A stretch of DNA of 64,000 nucleotides from an uncultured Corynebacterium sp. (GTDB lineage Bacteria > Actinomycetota > Actinomycetes > Mycobacteriales > Mycobacteriaceae): the NCBI RefSeq assembly GCF_946221155.1, contig NZ_CAMIAN010000006.1, positions 8,681-72,680 of the forward strand, read 5' to 3'. Every line of letters starts with the position of its first letter. The stretch's first letter is position 1. The notes beneath the pieces are model-generated. The model had not been told where the DNA came from and did no database searches. It saw only the letters and a program-made list of their open reading frames with translations. The position numbers and the translations under genes are program-made. Shown here one piece after another: positions 46,030 to 55,666 of the stretch.

Positions 46030-47084
46030 TACTTGTCCCCTTCCTTCTGCACGCGCACGGCGTTGCCGGTTGCCTCGCTCTTTTCTTTGTGACGCCCACC
46101 TACGGGCTCAGCCTCTCTCGGCACCACCTTGGGGGTGGCCTTTTCCGCCGCCTCCGGCTTGTCGGACTCCACGCTGGCGTGGTACTCCACGTGCTCCTGT
46201 GTCATTCGCAGGTAAGCGTCCTCCAGGCTCGGGCGCTTCTCCGACAGCTCGCGCAGGCGCAGGCCGTAGCTGTAGGCCAGGGCACCAATCCAGTCACTTT
46301 CCTGCTGCGGGACGGTCAGCGTCGGGCGGCCGTCAAGATCCTTCCCCTCGTGGAACACCACCGACTCCGCCTTCAGTGCGGCCTTCATTTCCGCGAGGTG
46401 GTCGGTACGCACAATGGTGGATACTTCGGAGGTGGACTTGATGAACTCATGGGTGCTCTGGTTAGCAACCAGGCGCCCCTTACCGATAACGATCAGGTGG
46501 TCGGCTGTCTGCGCCATCTCGCTGAGCAGGTGCGAACTGATCAGAACAGTGCGCCCCTCCCGAGCCAAGGCGCGGACGAAATCGCGTACCCAGCGAATAC
46601 CCTCCGGGTCCAGACCATTGACTGGCTCGTCCAGGATCAGCACCTCCGGGTCCCCCAGCAGGGCACAGGCCAGGCCCAGGCGCTGGCCCATACCCAGCGA
46701 GAACTTGCCAGCCTTGCGGCCCGCCACATCGCTCAGACCCACGATGCCCAGGACTTCATCCACGCGCTTCTTGGAAAAACCATTGGCGGCGGCGACCCAG
46801 CGCAGGTGTGCCACGGCGCTGCGGTTGGGGTGGACCCACTTGGCGTCCAGCAGCGTGCCGACTTTCTCCAGCGGGCGCTTGTATTCGGAGTACGCCTTGC
46901 CATCAATGCGGGCAGTTCCCTTGGTCGGTTCATCCAGTCCCACGATCATTCGCATCGTGGTGGACTTGCCGGCACCGTTGGGCCCTAAGAACCCGGTAAC
47001 AATTCCGGGAGTGACCTCAAAATTCAAATCGTTAACTACCGTATTGCCTTTATAGGCTTTGGTTAGGGAACTGACCGTAATCAT
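46029..47084 (-). CDS. ABC transporter ATPase
   Basis: 351 residues from ATG 47084 (MITVSSLTKAYKG); the upstream frame to 47351 is not credible. Walker A is LGPNGAGKSTTMRMIVG, the signature FSLGMGQRLGLACALLG is a degenerate LSGGQ as in BcrA-like exporters, Walker B is VLILDEPVNGLDPEGI, and the switch His is in ISSHLL. A ~110-residue C-terminal domain plus an acidic/basic tail of low complexity follow. A TTCTTTGTGACGCC motif lies in the tail. Divergent from glnX with 82 bp between. Confidence 0.9.
   Translation of the reverse strand: MITVSSLTKAYKGNTVVNDLNFEVTPGIVTGFLGPNGAGKSTTMRMIVGLDEPTKGTARIDGKAYSEYKRPLEKVGTLLDAKWVHPNRSAVAHLRWVAAANGFSKKRVDEVLGIVGLSDVAGRKAGKFSLGMGQRLGLACALLGDPEVLILDEPVNGLDPEGIRWVRDFVRALAREGRTVLISSHLLSEMAQTADHLIVIGKGRLVANQSTHEFIKSTSEVSTIVRTDHLAEMKAALKAESVVFHEGKDLDGRPTLTVPQQESDWIGALAYSYGLRLRELSEKRPSLEDAYLRMTQEHVEYHASVESDKPEAAEKATPKVVPREAEPVGGRHKEKSEATGNAVRVQKEGDK
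46083..46096 (+). repeat. Dispersed 14-mer TTCTTTGTGACGCC, copy 3
   Basis: Exact copy in the tail of the ABC ATPase gene, read as GRHKE on the minus strand. Confidence 0.75.
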
Positions 47085-47152
47085 GCGTTCTAGTCTGCCA
47101 CAATAAGGGTGGTTTAAGCAGAGTTTGTAGGCACACATTTCCTTAGGCTGTA

Positions 47153-47158
47153 TATACT
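47153..47158 (+). promoter_or_regulatory. -10 hexamer TATACT of glnX-glnH-pknG (leaderless)
   Basis: Eight bases before the ATG at 47167. A second ATG six bases earlier would lie too close to the -10. Confidence 0.6.
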
Positions 47159-47166
47159 TTATGGCT

Positions 47167-48612
47167 ATGCCCCCAGTGACTGCATTCGAGGCAGACCGGT
47201 GGATGGACAGCGAAGAGCACCCCACCGGTCGCGGCAGCTCGTTCAAGGGGTTTGTGAACCCGGCGCTCGAAGCACCGCGCCGGTTCCTGAAGTTCGCCTC
47301 CACCTCCCCGGGCCTTCTCACCATCGTCTCGACGATCCTGGTCTTAGCCATTCTCGCCGCAGGCGGAGCGATGGTCTACAGCTCGCAGAATCGCCAGGCA
47401 CAGCTGAACACGTTGGTCAGCCGGACCGAGCCACTGTCAGATGCAGCCCAGGAACTCTTCAACTCCCTTTCCGTAGCCGATTCAGTGGCCACCACCAGCT
47501 TCCTGCGAAAGTCCACTACGGATACGGCCACCCGGGACTATGACGACGCAATGTCCAGCGCCTCGACGGCCATCATCCGTGCCACCAGCGGCATCGACAA
47601 TATCGAGTCCCGCGAAATGGAATTGGTGCTGCAGATCCAAAACTCCATGCCGGACTATTTGAAGCTGATGTCTAACGCGCAGACGCACGATCGAATGCGC
47701 AACCCAGTCGGCGCCTCCTATCTAGCCCAGGCCTCCACGCTGATGCAGGAGACAATGCTGCCGGCTGCCCAGGAGCTCTACTCCCGTACCTCGGAAGAGG
47801 TCTCCACTCAACAGGCGAAGCTCTCCGCTCCTCTGTGGTTCCCACTCTCCGGCATCGTGGCGGCGATTATCATGCTGGTGATAGCTCAGTTCTGGCTCGC
47901 AGCTTTGACCAATAGGCGCCTCAACTTGGGATATGTGGGCGCTACTGGGCTTATGCTGTTCGCCCTCGTATGGGCGTCAATAAGTGCTGCCCTGACGTGG
48001 CACGCGGGCAACCAAGACGTGCAGGGCACCGTTCGACCACTCGAGCAGCTGACGGCAGTGCGCATCTCGGTGCAGCAGTCGCGCACTCAGGAAGCGCTGG
48101 GACTAATTCAGCGCGACTATGGCGAGGATCGCCAGCGGGAGTTCTCGGATTCGATGGCGGATATCGACAGCAAGCTGGAAGGTCTTCGCGGCCAGGTGAG
48201 CCACCCCGAGCGCATCGATACCGCCCGGGAAGCGCTGCGCTCGTGGGATGAATCGCACGCGAAGATGGTTTCCGAGCTGAAGAATGGCCGCTACACCGAG
48301 GCGCTGGCTGCAGCTCTGGATACGAAGATCCCCGAAGAAGGCCCCGAAGAAGGCACAGACGGTAAAAAGGGAACCGACAACAAGGACGGCAAGAGGGACC
48401 TGCGCGCCAGCGGTGAAGATACATCCAACTACACCGTCGTAGACAACGAAATGCAGGAGCTTATCAGCAGCACCCGCTCCGAGTTGCGGGACATCCTGGT
48501 GGAAGGCCGCACCGCTGCGGAGCACGTGACCAACCTCGTGCTAACCCTGACGGCGCTATCCGCACTGTGCGTTTTCTTCGGCACAAGGCCCCGACTGCAG
48601 GAGTTCCTCTAA
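47167..48612 (+). CDS. glnX: GlnX-type membrane protein of the PknG pathway
   Basis: 481 residues. Four TM helices are visible (about 48-70, 223-245, 253-275, 453-473), giving two large extracytoplasmic domains rich in helices (about 70-222 and 276-452). The second has a charged Lys/Glu/Asp stretch around 390-420. In corynebacteria and mycobacteria the order glnX-glnH-pknG is fixed, and GlnX is proposed to relay ligand binding by GlnH to the cytoplasmic kinase. It has no known catalytic motif. The glnH start overlaps the stop codon by one base. Confidence 0.85.
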   Translation: MPPVTAFEADRWMDSEEHPTGRGSSFKGFVNPALEAPRRFLKFASTSPGLLTIVSTILVLAILAAGGAMVYSSQNRQAQLNTLVSRTEPLSDAAQELFNSLSVADSVATTSFLRKSTTDTATRDYDDAMSSASTAIIRATSGIDNIESREMELVLQIQNSMPDYLKLMSNAQTHDRMRNPVGASYLAQASTLMQETMLPAAQELYSRTSEEVSTQQAKLSAPLWFPLSGIVAAIIMLVIAQFWLAALTNRRLNLGYVGATGLMLFALVWASISAALTWHAGNQDVQGTVRPLEQLTAVRISVQQSRTQEALGLIQRDYGEDRQREFSDSMADIDSKLEGLRGQVSHPERIDTAREALRSWDESHAKMVSELKNGRYTEALAAALDTKIPEEGPEEGTDGKKGTDNKDGKRDLRASGEDTSNYTVVDNEMQELISSTRSELRDILVEGRTAAEHVTNLVLTLTALSALCVFFGTRPRLQEFL

Positions 48613-49697
48613 TGAGAAAGCAAACCTTCCAACCTGTAGTCGCCGCCCTGTCCGTCGCGGCCATCGCCCTCACTTCCGCCTGCTCCACGGATAGCCCCAG
48701 ACTGCCGGAATGGCCCTCCGTCCAGCGCAGTTCCAGCGACGACCTGCCCTACGGCGCGACGTATGTGGAGCCGGACGAGGCTCCTAACGACGGTGACGCC
48801 GCAGCGGATACCAACACAAGCGTCGACAACACAGGTGACGAAGCCCCCTTTGGTTCCATCAAGCCAGATACCCGCGATCCGAAAGAGCGCGTGCCACACA
48901 TCATGCGCCGGGGTCGTCTGGTGGTGGGCGTAGCCCAATCCCTGAACCGGCTGGGCTTCCGCGACCCGGTCTCTGGTGATGTCGCTGGCTTCGAGGTGGA
49001 CCTTGCGCGTGAGATCGCACGCGACATTTTCGGCGACCCGAACAGAATCGAATTTCGCTACGTGGAAAGCCGTGAGCGCGCCGAGGCGCTGAAGACCGGC
49101 GACGTGGACATAGTGGTGCGCACAATGTCGCCGACGCTTTCGCGCCAATCGAAGCTCGAATTTTCCATCCCCTACCTGCGGGTTCACTCGCGCCTGCTGG
49201 TGTTGAGCGACTCGAATATCGAAAGCTTCGACGACCTGCACAACAAGACGGTGTGTGTCACGCGCGACTCAACCTCCGCGGTGCGCGTGAAGCAATATGA
49301 CGTGGGGCGCCTACTGCTGGCCCAGGCGTGGACGGATTGCCTGATGGCCATGCAGCGCTTCCAAGCCGATGCCATCTATACGGATGACGCGATTCTCACC
49401 GGTCTGCGGGCCCAGGATCCCTATACGACTCTGGTGGCTGACGCGCCGGAGACCAGCTACTACTCGGTGGCTATTTCCCCACCGGGATTCCCAAAGAACA
49501 CGACCGGACTGGTGATGCAAGTGAACTCCACCTTGGAGCGGATTCGGCGCGACGGAACGTGGAAGAACCTCTATGACACGTGGCTGGCGGACTACTTAGG
49601 GTCGGCGTCATCACTACCGATTAAGTACCGCACCGAGGAAGAGACGAAGGAACTCAACAAGATCCGGCGAAGGGCAGCGAGCGGCAATGCAGAATAA
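48612..49697 (+). CDS. glnH: GlnH-type glutamate/aspartate-binding lipoprotein
   Basis: 361 residues. MRKQTFQPVVAALSVAAIALTSAC is a signal peptide with lipobox LTSAC, so it is anchored to the outer face of the membrane. After a Asn/Asp/Thr-rich linker comes a type-3 solute-binding domain (RGRLVVGVAQSLNRLGFRDPVSGDVAGFEVDLAREIARDI). Known members of this operon bind glutamate or aspartate; here the ligand is inferred. It overlaps pknG by 11 bp. No transporter genes adjoin, in line with a sensory role. Confidence 0.9.
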   Translation: MRKQTFQPVVAALSVAAIALTSACSTDSPRLPEWPSVQRSSSDDLPYGATYVEPDEAPNDGDAAADTNTSVDNTGDEAPFGSIKPDTRDPKERVPHIMRRGRLVVGVAQSLNRLGFRDPVSGDVAGFEVDLAREIARDIFGDPNRIEFRYVESRERAEALKTGDVDIVVRTMSPTLSRQSKLEFSIPYLRVHSRLLVLSDSNIESFDDLHNKTVCVTRDSTSAVRVKQYDVGRLLLAQAWTDCLMAMQRFQADAIYTDDAILTGLRAQDPYTTLVADAPETSYYSVAISPPGFPKNTTGLVMQVNSTLERIRRDGTWKNLYDTWLADYLGSASSLPIKYRTEEETKELNKIRRRAASGNAE

Positions 49698-52374
49698 CGA
49701 CAGCGAACCGGAAGAGCGCACCGAGGCCGTCGAGTTCGACCCCTTCGCCGACAGCGAACCAGAAGAACACACCGAAGCCGTCGAGTTCGACCCCTTCGCC
49801 GACGATGAAGACACAGACGCGACGGTGCAGCACACCGAACCCGTGGGCGCTCCGGCGAACGCCATGGACTCCGGCGAACGCTCACGCATCGAGGCACTAT
49901 CGACCTTCCGCAAGAGGCGCGGCACGTACCGCTCCGGTGCCTCCGTGGCCGACGGCATGGTGCAACTGCCGTTCATCACGCCAACGGACCCCGAAGATGC
50001 CGTCATCGACCCCAGCGCAGCGATCGAGAAAGGTGTGGAAGCACCGACTTTGAAAGCCGGCGACATCATTGCAGGCCAGTACGAGATCCTAGGCCCCATC
50101 GCACACGGCGGTTTGGGCTGGGTGTACATCGCCATCGACCACAACGTCGCCGACCGCTACGTGGTGCTCAAGGGCATGATGGCCACGGAAAACGAGCAAG
50201 AACGCGCGGTCGCAGAATCCGAGCGAGCATTCCTGGCGGACATCACCCACCCGGGAATCGTGAAGATCTTCAACTTCATCGACGACCCCCGCTCCCCCGG
50301 TGGCTTCATTGTGATGGAATACGTCGGCGGGCCATCGCTGCGCGGGCAGCGGCGGAAGCTCGCGGCCGGAGCGCTGGACCTAGACGTAGCAATTGGTTAC
50401 ATCCTGGAGATCCTGCCCGCGCTGGACTACCTGCACTCCCGCGGCGTGGTATACAACGACCTGAAGCCAGACAACATCCTGATCACCGAGGATCAGGTAA
50501 AGCTGATCGACCTGGGTGCGGTGACAGGCATCGGCGCATTCGGCCACATCTTCGGCACCAAGGGTTTCCAGGCGCCGGAGATCGCCAAAACCGGACCGAC
50601 CGTAGCCAGCGACATTTACACCGTCGGCCGCACCCTGGCCGCACTGATTGTGAACCTGCCGGTGGAAAACGGAGTGTATGCCCAGAGGCTGCCCACCCCG
50701 GACGAAGAGCCACTGTTCCGCGAGTATCTGTCCCTCTACCGCCTGCTGCTGCGGGCCACCGACGAGGATCCGGAGGCGCGCTTCAGCTCCGCCACCGCCA
50801 TGGCCAACCAGCTGATCGGCGTGTTGCGGGAGATCCTGGCCATCCGCGACGGCCGCCACTTCCCGCACCTGTACACCCGGTTCACCGCGCAGCGTAGTAC
50901 GTTCGGCACCAAGCATATTGTGTTCCGTACCGACCAGCTGGTCGACGGCGTGGTGCGTTCCGTGGAGATCTCCGTGCCCGAGGTGGTGAGCGCCCTGCCC
51001 ACCCCACTAGCCGATTCGAAGGACCCAGGATACGGCCTGCTTTCGGCTACCAGCTTCACCGAGGCCGGAGACCTGCTGGATACCCTGCGTGCCGCTTATT
51101 CCCAGCCGGAGCTGAAGCACTCCGTGGAGATTCCGCTGACGATGGTGCGTGCACTACTGGATGTGGGCCAGACCCGCGAGGCCCACGATCTGCTTGACGA
51201 GCTAAAGCCACGGTTGGAGAAGGACTGGCGATTCCAGTGGCACTCTGGGGTGGCAGCGCTGCTGACGGGGCAGTTCGCAGAAGCGCAGAAGTTCTTCAAC
51301 CGGGTGCTCTACATCCTGCCTGGCGAGCCCGCCCCGAAGTTGGCGCTGGCCGCCACCGACGAGTTGTTGCTGCAGCAGCAGGGCGTGAACTCTACGAAAC
51401 TGTTGAGCGAGCACGTTTCCCGCGCCGCCTCCGCCCTGGCATATGCGCAGAAGTTGCCGGTGAAGGATTACACCGGGGTGCCCGGTTGGGAGCATGTCAC
51501 GCTAGACCCGGTTTCTCTGCGCTTCCACGCCATGCGCCTTTACGGGTTGGTGTGGGCTACGAACCAGTCCACTGTTTCCAGCGCGTTTGGCCTGGCCAGG
51601 CAGTTGCGTGCGGAGGGCATGGTCGATTCGGCGGTGGCTGCGTTGGACCGGCTGCCGCAGGCCTCGCGGCATAATCGTCTGGCACGGTTGACGTCTATTT
51701 TGTTGCTTATTTCTGACGCCAACAGCCTCACCGAGTCCCGCATCCGCCGTGCGGCTCGACGTTTAGAGACGCTGCCGACTAACGAGCCGCGCCTACCGCA
51801 GGTTCGCATCGCAGTGCTAAGCGCGGGTCTGAATTGGCTGCGTGGCGCTAGCGATGACGCGGACGGCGGGGCGGGGCTAGCCGGCGGGGCTAAGCCTGGC
51901 GGCGCGAGTGTCGGAGTCGGCGGTGCGGGGCGCAGTGGTGCGGACGGTGCGGGTGCCGGAGCCGGCGGTGCGGGTCGCAATAGTGCCGACGGTGCAGGTC
52001 GCAGTAGTGCCGACGGTGCGGGTCGCAGTAGTGCCGAGCCCCAGGCAGGCAATGCTGGTAGTCACCGTGGTTCCGGGGCCGGTGGTGGCCGGGGCTTCCG
52101 CAAACCCAAGGGCAAGCGAGGCCTCAAGGGAACAAGTAAACGCAGTGCCGTGACCAGGGGAAACCAAGGCTCTATGACCAGCGCAAATCGAGGTTCTCAG
52201 GTCAAGCGACGGGCAGCGGCGGCTCCCCTGTTTGACGTGCAGTTTACCGAGCGGGGACTGCGCACGGGCTTGGAAGCGAGCCTGCGTCAGCTGGCTCGCC
52301 AGGCTCCTTTCGCCCGCCACCGCTATGACCTGGTGGACATGGCCAACCAGATCCGCCCCCGCACCTGGTTCTAA
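49687..52374 (+). CDS. pknG: Serine/threonine protein kinase PknG
   Basis: 895 residues. Kinase domain about 120-385: glycine loop AHGGLGWVYIAID, lysine in VVLKGM, catalytic loop YNDLKPDNIL (non-RD), and DLG in place of DFG (LIDLGAVTG). A TPR-like helical region follows (about 450-650). It phosphorylates OdhI in corynebacteria and thereby regulates 2-oxoglutarate dehydrogenase. No N-terminal rubredoxin cysteines. Odd features: a 17-residue segment (SEPEERTEAVEFDPFAD) is duplicated at the N-terminus, and a ~75-residue Gly/Ala/Ser insertion with 24-bp tandem repeats lies near 720-795. Short helical C-terminus ending RPRTWF. Confidence 0.94.
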   Translation: MQNNDSEPEERTEAVEFDPFADSEPEEHTEAVEFDPFADDEDTDATVQHTEPVGAPANAMDSGERSRIEALSTFRKRRGTYRSGASVADGMVQLPFITPTDPEDAVIDPSAAIEKGVEAPTLKAGDIIAGQYEILGPIAHGGLGWVYIAIDHNVADRYVVLKGMMATENEQERAVAESERAFLADITHPGIVKIFNFIDDPRSPGGFIVMEYVGGPSLRGQRRKLAAGALDLDVAIGYILEILPALDYLHSRGVVYNDLKPDNILITEDQVKLIDLGAVTGIGAFGHIFGTKGFQAPEIAKTGPTVASDIYTVGRTLAALIVNLPVENGVYAQRLPTPDEEPLFREYLSLYRLLLRATDEDPEARFSSATAMANQLIGVLREILAIRDGRHFPHLYTRFTAQRSTFGTKHIVFRTDQLVDGVVRSVEISVPEVVSALPTPLADSKDPGYGLLSATSFTEAGDLLDTLRAAYSQPELKHSVEIPLTMVRALLDVGQTREAHDLLDELKPRLEKDWRFQWHSGVAALLTGQFAEAQKFFNRVLYILPGEPAPKLALAATDELLLQQQGVNSTKLLSEHVSRAASALAYAQKLPVKDYTGVPGWEHVTLDPVSLRFHAMRLYGLVWATNQSTVSSAFGLARQLRAEGMVDSAVAALDRLPQASRHNRLARLTSILLLISDANSLTESRIRRAARRLETLPTNEPRLPQVRIAVLSAGLNWLRGASDDADGGAGLAGGAKPGGASVGVGGAGRSGADGAGAGAGGAGRNSADGAGRSSADGAGRSSAEPQAGNAGSHRGSGAGGGRGFRKPKGKRGLKGTSKRSAVTRGNQGSMTSANRGSQVKRRAAAAPLFDVQFTERGLRTGLEASLRQLARQAPFARHRYDLVDMANQIRPRTWF
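49699..49800 (+). repeat. 51-bp tandem duplication in pknG
   Basis: Two adjacent 51-bp copies with a few changes, encoding two acidic PxxEFDPFAD segments at the kinase N-terminus. Confidence 0.85.
51970..52040 (+). repeat. 24-bp tandem repeats in pknG
   Basis: agtagtgccgacggtgcRggtcgc recurs two to three times, encoding SSADGAGR in a Gly/Ala-rich linker. Confidence 0.75.
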
Positions 52375-52735
52375 CTGCCTTCCTGGTACCCAAGGCCCTC
52401 CCCCTGATTCCAGTTACGCACCTGCCCCTCATGGTCCTAGCGCTCATGGTCCTGGCGCTCATGGTCCTGGCGCTCACGGTCCTGGCGCTCACGGCTTGCC
52501 TGGCGATTCCCTTCCCCAAAGGCCTCGGAAGGTTGCATGACGCCCGACTCTTGTCAGGCAAATGTCGGAAAAGTTGCAAAACGTGGAAAGGCAGAAACTG
52601 ACTTCACCGGACGCAGGCCCCTGAACTGCACCTTTGCGTTACAGAAAATTACCACCATTAACAAATTGCAACTCTTCCGACATTTCAGCCCCAGCGGGCT
52701 CAAAACCTCGGCGTGCCCGGCGCCCCGGCAAGCCC
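52375..52735. other. pknG-ackA spacer with tandem repeats
   Basis: 361 bp with no convincing gene. The first 170 bp read as a Pro/Gly/His-rich frame (+1 relative to pknG). The second half is A+T-richer with repeated gttgcaaa-like motifs, and no clear terminator hairpin was found for either convergent gene. Confidence 0.6.
52428..52494 (+). repeat. 15-bp tandem repeat ctcatggtcctggcg, four and a half copies
   Basis: Units at 52428, 52443, 52458 and 52473 plus a partial one at 52488. In one frame they read Ala-His-Gly-Pro-Gly repeats. A likely hypervariable (VNTR) site. Confidence 0.9.
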
Positions 52736-53947
52736 CTACTGCTGCTCGGCCAGCTCCGTCGCCTGGCGCGCGATCGCCAGCTCCTCATTAGTCGGAACCA
52801 CGAACACCTTCACCTTGGAATCGTCGGTCGAGATTTCCCGCGCGCCGACAATACCCTCAGAGTTCTCATTCCGGGCCTCGTCGATCTCAATGCCAAAGTT
52901 CTGCAGGTCAGCCATCGCATCGCGACGCACTTGCACCGCGTTTTCGCCTACGCCCGCGGTGAACACAATCGCATCCACGCCGCCCAGGATCAGCATGTAA
53001 GACCCAATGAAGCGGCGCAACGCGTGGATGTACACGTCGTAGGCCAGCCGTGCATTGTCATCGCCATCCTCAATCAGGTCCTTCAGCTCACGGAAATCGT
53101 TCACGCCTGCCATGCCCTTCAGGCCGGACTCGCGGTTCAGCAGCTTATCCGCCTGATCCACCGTCATCCCGCCGGAGCGTGCCAAGTGGAAGATGATGCC
53201 AGGGTCAATGTCGCCGGAACGGGTTCCCATTACCAGGCCGGCGAGTGGCGTCAATCCCATCGTCGTATCAACAGCCACACCGCCACGAATCGCGGCTGCC
53301 GAGGCACCGTTACCCAGGTGCAGAGTGATCTGGTTGACCTCTTCGGCGGGCTTGCCGAGCAAGTCCGGCACCTTCGCGGAAACGTACTCGTGGCTGGTTC
53401 CGTGGAATCCGTAGCGGCGGATGTTGTACTCGTCGGCGATGTCCTTCTTGATGGCGTAGTTCGCCGCATGTTCCGGCAATGTGGAGAAGAACGCGGTATC
53501 GAACACCGCCACGTGCGGGACGTGTTCCAGCAGCGCACGGGCGTTTTCGATGCCGTCGATGTTGGCGGGGTTGTGCAGCGGCGCCAGCGGGATGAGGTCC
53601 TTGAGCTGCTCAATCACCTCATCGTCGATGAGCACGGGCTCTGTGAACGTTGCGCCACCGTGGACCACGCGGTGCCCTACTGCTACTAGGTCTAGGTCTT
53701 GGGGGCCGACGCCCAGTAGCGTCATCATGCCGAAGGCGCGTTCTAGGCCAACAGAGTGGCTGAGGATGGGGCGATTGTCTTCCATCTTCGACGTTTCCGT
53801 CTGAATCTGGATGTGCCCCTTCTTTTCGCCGATTTTCTCGACGATGCCGGAAACGAATGGGTCCGCCGTCGCTTTTGCCTCCGGATCGAGAACTTGGAAT
53901 TTGATGGAGCTGGAGCCCGAGTTGAGGACGAGTACGTACTTGGTCAC
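52736..53947 (-). CDS. ackA: Acetate kinase
   Basis: 403 residues. It interconverts acetate + ATP and acetyl phosphate + [18 protein letters not shown] is the N-terminal signature; [43 protein letters not shown] (catalytic His) and [37 protein letters not shown] are further family motifs. The start is GTG. It lies downstream of pta on the same strand with a 132-bp gap. Confidence 0.96.
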   Translation of the reverse strand: MTKYVLVLNSGSSSIKFQVLDPEAKATADPFVSGIVEKIGEKKGHIQIQTETSKMEDNRPILSHSVGLERAFGMMTLLGVGPQDLDLVAVGHRVVHGGATFTEPVLIDDEVIEQLKDLIPLAPLHNPANIDGIENARALLEHVPHVAVFDTAFFSTLPEHAANYAIKKDIADEYNIRRYGFHGTSHEYVSAKVPDLLGKPAEEVNQITLHLGNGASAAAIRGGVAVDTTMGLTPLAGLVMGTRSGDIDPGIIFHLARSGGMTVDQADKLLNRESGLKGMAGVNDFRELKDLIEDGDDNARLAYDVYIHALRRFIGSYMLILGGVDAIVFTAGVGENAVQVRRDAMADLQNFGIEIDEARNENSEGIVGAREISTDDSKVKVFVVPTNEELAIARQATELAEQQ

Positions 53948-54079
53948 TTTTCTTCTCTGTTCTTTTCTCTTTTTTTTAGATGCCGTTTGCCGCTCAGCCA
54001 GCGGGCTGGGTGGCTTCCGCTGGCAAATGCCGACGACCGCATGGTTCGCAGGTTCGCGCCTCGATCGCCGACGTTCCGG

Positions 54080-55570
54080 CTAGTTGGCCTGGATTGCCGT
54101 AATCGCCACGGTGTTTACAATGTCTGGCACGGTCGCACCACGCGAGAGGTCATTCACCGGCTTGTTCAGGCCTTGCAAGATCGGCCCCACAGCCAGCGCG
54201 TCAGCGGTGCGCTGGACCGCCTTGTATGTGATGTTTCCGCAGTTCAGATCCGGGAAAACGAACACGGTTGCCTGCCCGGCCACGTCAGAGCCCGGCAGTT
54301 TCTTCTGGCCGACGGCTTCCACCACAGCGGCGTCGAACTGCAACGGCCCGTCCAAGGGAAGGTCCGGGTTGTCCTCCTGGGCCTTCTTCACGGCGGCAGC
54401 CACGGCCTCCACGTCCGCGCCCGCGCCGGAGGTGCCGGTGGAGTAGCTCAGCATCGCTACCTTCGGTTCGATACCGAATTGCGCGGCAGTCTGGGCGGAC
54501 ACGGCGGCGATCTCCGCCAGCTGGTCGGAGGTGGGGTTCGGGTTCACGGCACAGTCGCCGAATGCCCACAGCACACCATCCATGACCATCAGGAAGATGG
54601 AGCTGACCACCGACGCACCAGGCGCGGTCTTGATGATCTGGAACGAGGGCTTGATGGTGTGCGCGGTCGTGTGGGCCGCGCCGGAGACCATGCCGTCGGC
54701 GATGCCCTTGTGGACCATCATCGTCGCGTAGTAGCTGATGTCCTGCATCGTCTCGCGCGCCTGCTCCAGCGTGATGCCCTTGTGCTTGCGCAGCTCGGCG
54801 AATTCGGCGGCGAACTCCTCCAACTGGTTGCCTTCGCTCGGGTCGGTCAGCGTGGCGCCGGACAGGTCCAACCCCAGCTCCTTGGCGCGGCGGGCGATGT
54901 CGTCCGGGTTGCCCAGGATGGTCAGTCGGCAGACTTTGGCGCGCAGCAGTTGGTCGGCGGCGGTGAGGATGCGGTCGTCCTCACCTTCTGGCAGTACGAT
55001 GTGCGCGTTCTTTTCGCGAGCCTTGATCAGCAAGTTGCGCTCGAAAAGCTCGGGGCCGATTACGGGCTCCTTCGCAGCACTCCCCTGTGCGATGCTCTCC
55101 AGCGCAATGTGGCGAATTGCCTGCCCCTCCGCCTCGACGGCGTTGGCTGTGGCGGCAGCTGCGGAGGCGGTGGCGTCAATAAAAGAAATACCGGCCGGCT
55201 TGCGACCCGAGCGCACGAGCTGCCCGGAGGCCAGCTGCAGCGCCGTGGCATCTGCCGGGCTGCCCGCGAGCAGGTAGTGGGAGGCTCCTGCGGCGGCGGC
55301 GAGGCGCGAGTCGAAGGTGATTTCGCCGGTGCCGAGCAGCACTGCGCCTGCACCTGCACCAGCCCCCGCGCCACTCTTAGCGTCGTATGCCGCGTCGAGA
55401 GCGGCGGCGAAGTCGGGCGCGGAGGGGCGTATGGTGTCGAAAATGTCGACTGCCTCTGCCTCCCCCAGGGCGTCCAGAATGTCGGAGCGGCGCGCGGCGG
55501 CGCTCGCTATTGGTGAAATGACAGCGTTCGTGCCAGTTCCTTGGGACGCGGTAGACGACGCGATAGACAC
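54080..55570 (-). CDS. pta: Phosphate acetyltransferase
   Basis: 496 residues. It interconverts acetyl-CoA + phosphate and acetyl phosphate + CoA. The catalytic PTA domain (about 165-490) has VLPEGEDDRILTAADQLL, GMVSGAAHTTAHTIKPSFQIIK and CAVNPNPTSDQLAEIA. The ~150-residue N-terminus is shorter than in E. coli Pta and contains an Ala/Gly stretch (GAGAGAGAG). GTG start. Forms the acetate-activation pair with ackA. Confidence 0.94.
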   Translation of the reverse strand: MSIASSTASQGTGTNAVISPIASAAARRSDILDALGEAEAVDIFDTIRPSAPDFAAALDAAYDAKSGAGAGAGAGAVLLGTGEITFDSRLAAAAGASHYLLAGSPADATALQLASGQLVRSGRKPAGISFIDATASAAAATANAVEAEGQAIRHIALESIAQGSAAKEPVIGPELFERNLLIKAREKNAHIVLPEGEDDRILTAADQLLRAKVCRLTILGNPDDIARRAKELGLDLSGATLTDPSEGNQLEEFAAEFAELRKHKGITLEQARETMQDISYYATMMVHKGIADGMVSGAAHTTAHTIKPSFQIIKTAPGASVVSSIFLMVMDGVLWAFGDCAVNPNPTSDQLAEIAAVSAQTAAQFGIEPKVAMLSYSTGTSGAGADVEAVAAAVKKAQEDNPDLPLDGPLQFDAAVVEAVGQKKLPGSDVAGQATVFVFPDLNCGNITYKAVQRTADALAVGPILQGLNKPVNDLSRGATVPDIVNTVAITAIQAN

Positions 55571-55666
55571 AGCTCACATACCTTCCTCAATGGAGTTCCA
55601 GTTCACTTCCATTGTGCCTTGGTAGCCCCGTACTAGCGAGGCGCGCGGGGAAGGTTCGCCCTCGCC

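Noticed and set aside
49687..52374. Rubredoxin domain at the PknG N-terminus, as in M. tuberculosis
   Set aside because: No CxxC pairs in the first 120 residues; the corynebacterial form lacks it.
52232..52540. Possible independent small gene with AHGPG repeats
   Set aside because: Starts inside pknG in another frame, without a ribosome site; treated as a repeat tract instead.
53756..55516. 586-codon plus-strand frame over ackA and pta
   Set aside because: Runs antisense through two clear enzymes and has no motif or ribosome site.
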